The notes below the pieces were generated by a model. The model was not told where the DNA came from. It saw nothing but the letters and a program-made list of their open reading frames with translations, and made no database searches. From Pseudomonadota bacterium (lineage in GTDB: Bacteria > Desulfobacterota > Desulfovibrionia > Desulfovibrionales > Desulfovibrionaceae): a stretch of DNA of 64,000 bases. Shown piece after piece: positions 63,057-64,000 of this stretch (position 1 is the first letter of the stretch; each line of letters begins with the position of its first letter). Location: NCBI GenBank assembly GCA_018816865.1, contig JAHIUW010000016.1:62001-126000 (forward strand). Direction: 5' to 3'. The position numbers and the translations under genes are program-made.

Positions 63057-64000
63057 TCAACCCCGGCCCGGTTGTTTTCCGAGCCATAATACGCAACGTT
63101 TGTCCCCAGTGGGCCAAGACCCGCCCGGCCGGGGTTCCTGCCGCCGGACGACAACGCCTTCTCCCTCGAGATCGGGAACGGTTCCGGCAGCTGCGAGAAT
63201 CTCAATTGCCCGCCTGAGGGACAGGCCCACAACATCTGGTACGGTCGAATCCGCCTGCCGAATCGCACCGCGCAGCCGACCATCTTCATGCACTCCAAAA
63301 GCTGATCTGCGAACAGTCCCATCCTTCCCACTCCTTGCTGCCGATGCCAGGGACGACCCCTCCGCCAAGTCCGGGAGCTTTCCCAGATAAGCCAGCGTCT
63401 GCACGACGATTTCCCTGACGGCCGGGGCTGCAACCACACTTCCGTAGTGGCTGGGTTCCGGCTCATCCACCATGACAAGGATCAAATATTCCGGCTTTCC
63501 GGCCGGAACCAGACCCACGAACGAGGCCACATACTTGTCGCCGTATCCGCCACTGGAAGAAGCCTTTTGCGCCGTCCCGGTCTTGCCGCCGATCTGGAGC
63601 CCCTCGATGCGCACCACCTGGCCCGTGCCATCTTCCTGGACGACATCGCGCATCATGGACAGCACTTCACGGGCCACGTCGGCATCAAAGACCTTTCTTT
63701 CAGGCTCCTGGGGCTCAGCGTCCTGCAGCAGCCTCAGCGAGGCCGTCACGCCACCCCTGGCCAGACAGAGGTATCCGCCGGCCACCTGCAACGGACTGGA
63801 GGAGACCCCCTGACCAAAGGCGATGTTGGCCAGGTCAACCCGTTGCCAAGTCCCGGGATCGCGCAAGATGCCCTTGGTCTCTCCGGGCAGGGGCAACCCG
63901 GGACGAATCCCGAACCCAAGCTGCGTCAAATAGGAATGCAACCGCGTGGCTCCCAGTTCGAGCCCGATCTTGGCGACGCCGATGTTCGATGAATAGCGAA
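63057..64000 (-). CDS. ftsI: FtsI/PBP3-type transpeptidase with C-terminal PASTA domain (5' end beyond window)
   Basis: The frame enters from the right edge and is open to the stop at 63057, about 314 residues of the C-terminal part. The SxN motif (YSSNIGVAKIG) lies about 12 bases from the edge and the KTG motif as GGKTGTAQKASS near the middle (about 63580), so the transpeptidase core is active in sequence. A PASTA domain ends the protein (STVPDVVGLSLRRAIEILAA...). The active-site SxxK lies beyond the edge. PASTA-bearing FtsI is common in the delta-type sulfate reducers. It is upstream of murE by two bases. Confidence 0.95.
   Translation of the reverse strand, partial: RYSSNIGVAKIGLELGATRLHSYLTQLGFGIRPGLPLPGETKGILRDPGTWQRVDLANIAFGQGVSSSPLQVAGGYLCLARGGVTASLRLLQDAEPQEPERKVFDADVAREVLSMMRDVVQEDGTGQVVRIEGLQIGGKTGTAQKASSSGGYGDKYVASFVGLVPAGKPEYLILVMVDEPEPSHYGSVVAAPAVREIVVQTLAYLGKLPDLAEGSSLASAARSGKDGTVRRSAFGVHEDGRLRGAIRQADSTVPDVVGLSLRRAIEILAAAGTVPDLEGEGVVVRRQEPRPGGSWPTGDKRCVLWLGKQPGRG

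Noticed and set aside
1-64000. CRISPR array, rRNA operon, further tRNA genes, IS elements
   Set aside because: No regularly spaced direct repeats, no rRNA-like segments, no other cloverleaf-like sequence and no transposase were seen.

Overview
The window reads as a chromosomal segment of a high-GC, Gram-negative, anaerobic sulfate reducer, most likely of the order Desulfovibrionales. The main support is a complete heterodisulfide-reductase/flavin oxidoreductase (hdrCBA-flxDCBA) operon of the type characterised in Desulfovibrio vulgaris, together with Cache- and substrate-binding-type sensor kinases and an FtsI that carries a C-terminal PASTA domain. The assignment is an inference from gene content, not from a marker-gene comparison.

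Positions 1-9375 belong to an integrated mobile element that runs off the left edge. Its right boundary is a 3' half of a tRNA-Arg(UCU) gene (9326-9375) with no 5' half beside it, the usual scar left by integration into a tRNA gene. The visible genes are mostly on the minus strand: an SF3/D5-type helicase-primase, a CHC2 zinc-finger primase, a ParB-domain DNA methyltransferase, a probable small terminase, a GpA-type large terminase and a small helix-turn-helix protein. A Phd/RelE toxin-antitoxin pair lies on the plus strand. No capsid, portal, tail or lysis gene is visible where they would be expected after the terminase, so the element looks like a phage satellite or a gutted prophage. A phased repeat array between the two primase genes is a candidate origin.

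From 9655 the chromosome resumes with an FAD-dependent oxidoreductase, then the minus-strand hdrC-hdrB-hdrA-flxD-flxC-flxB-flxA operon (18082 to 11355). These seven overlapping genes should form an electron-bifurcating NADH dehydrogenase/heterodisulfide-reductase-like complex. Next come a Cache/PAS histidine kinase, a response regulator with a degenerate HD-GYP domain, a truncated receiver-domain remnant and an exported chalcone-isomerase-like protein.

Positions 23958-38751 hold an MSHA-like type IV pilus cluster in a single direction: mshI (PilM/PilN-like), mshJ, a PilP/GspC-like gene, the secretin mshL, an mshM-type ATPase fused to a duplicated LysM-like module, the c-di-GMP-type assembly ATPase mshE, the platform mshG, a major prepilin with its own promoter and a 34-bp perfect palindrome behind it, four minor prepilins, a very large PilX-like protein and a small exported protein.

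Positions 39063-46290 are mixed signalling genes: a CGGC-domain protein, a periplasmic solute-binding protein next to a BarA-like hybrid kinase and a stand-alone receiver, an ATP-grasp protein, an intact HD-GYP protein and an FmdB-type zinc ribbon. A radical SAM gene and an M23 peptidase gene follow. From 49736 to the right edge the minus strand carries the division and cell-wall cluster in the order ftsI-murE-murF-mraY-murD-ftsW-murG-murC-murB-ftsQ-ftsA-ftsZ, tightly overlapped. The main regulatory theme is cyclic di-GMP (MshE N-terminal domain, one active-looking HD-GYP, one dead HD-GYP) next to surface pilus genes.
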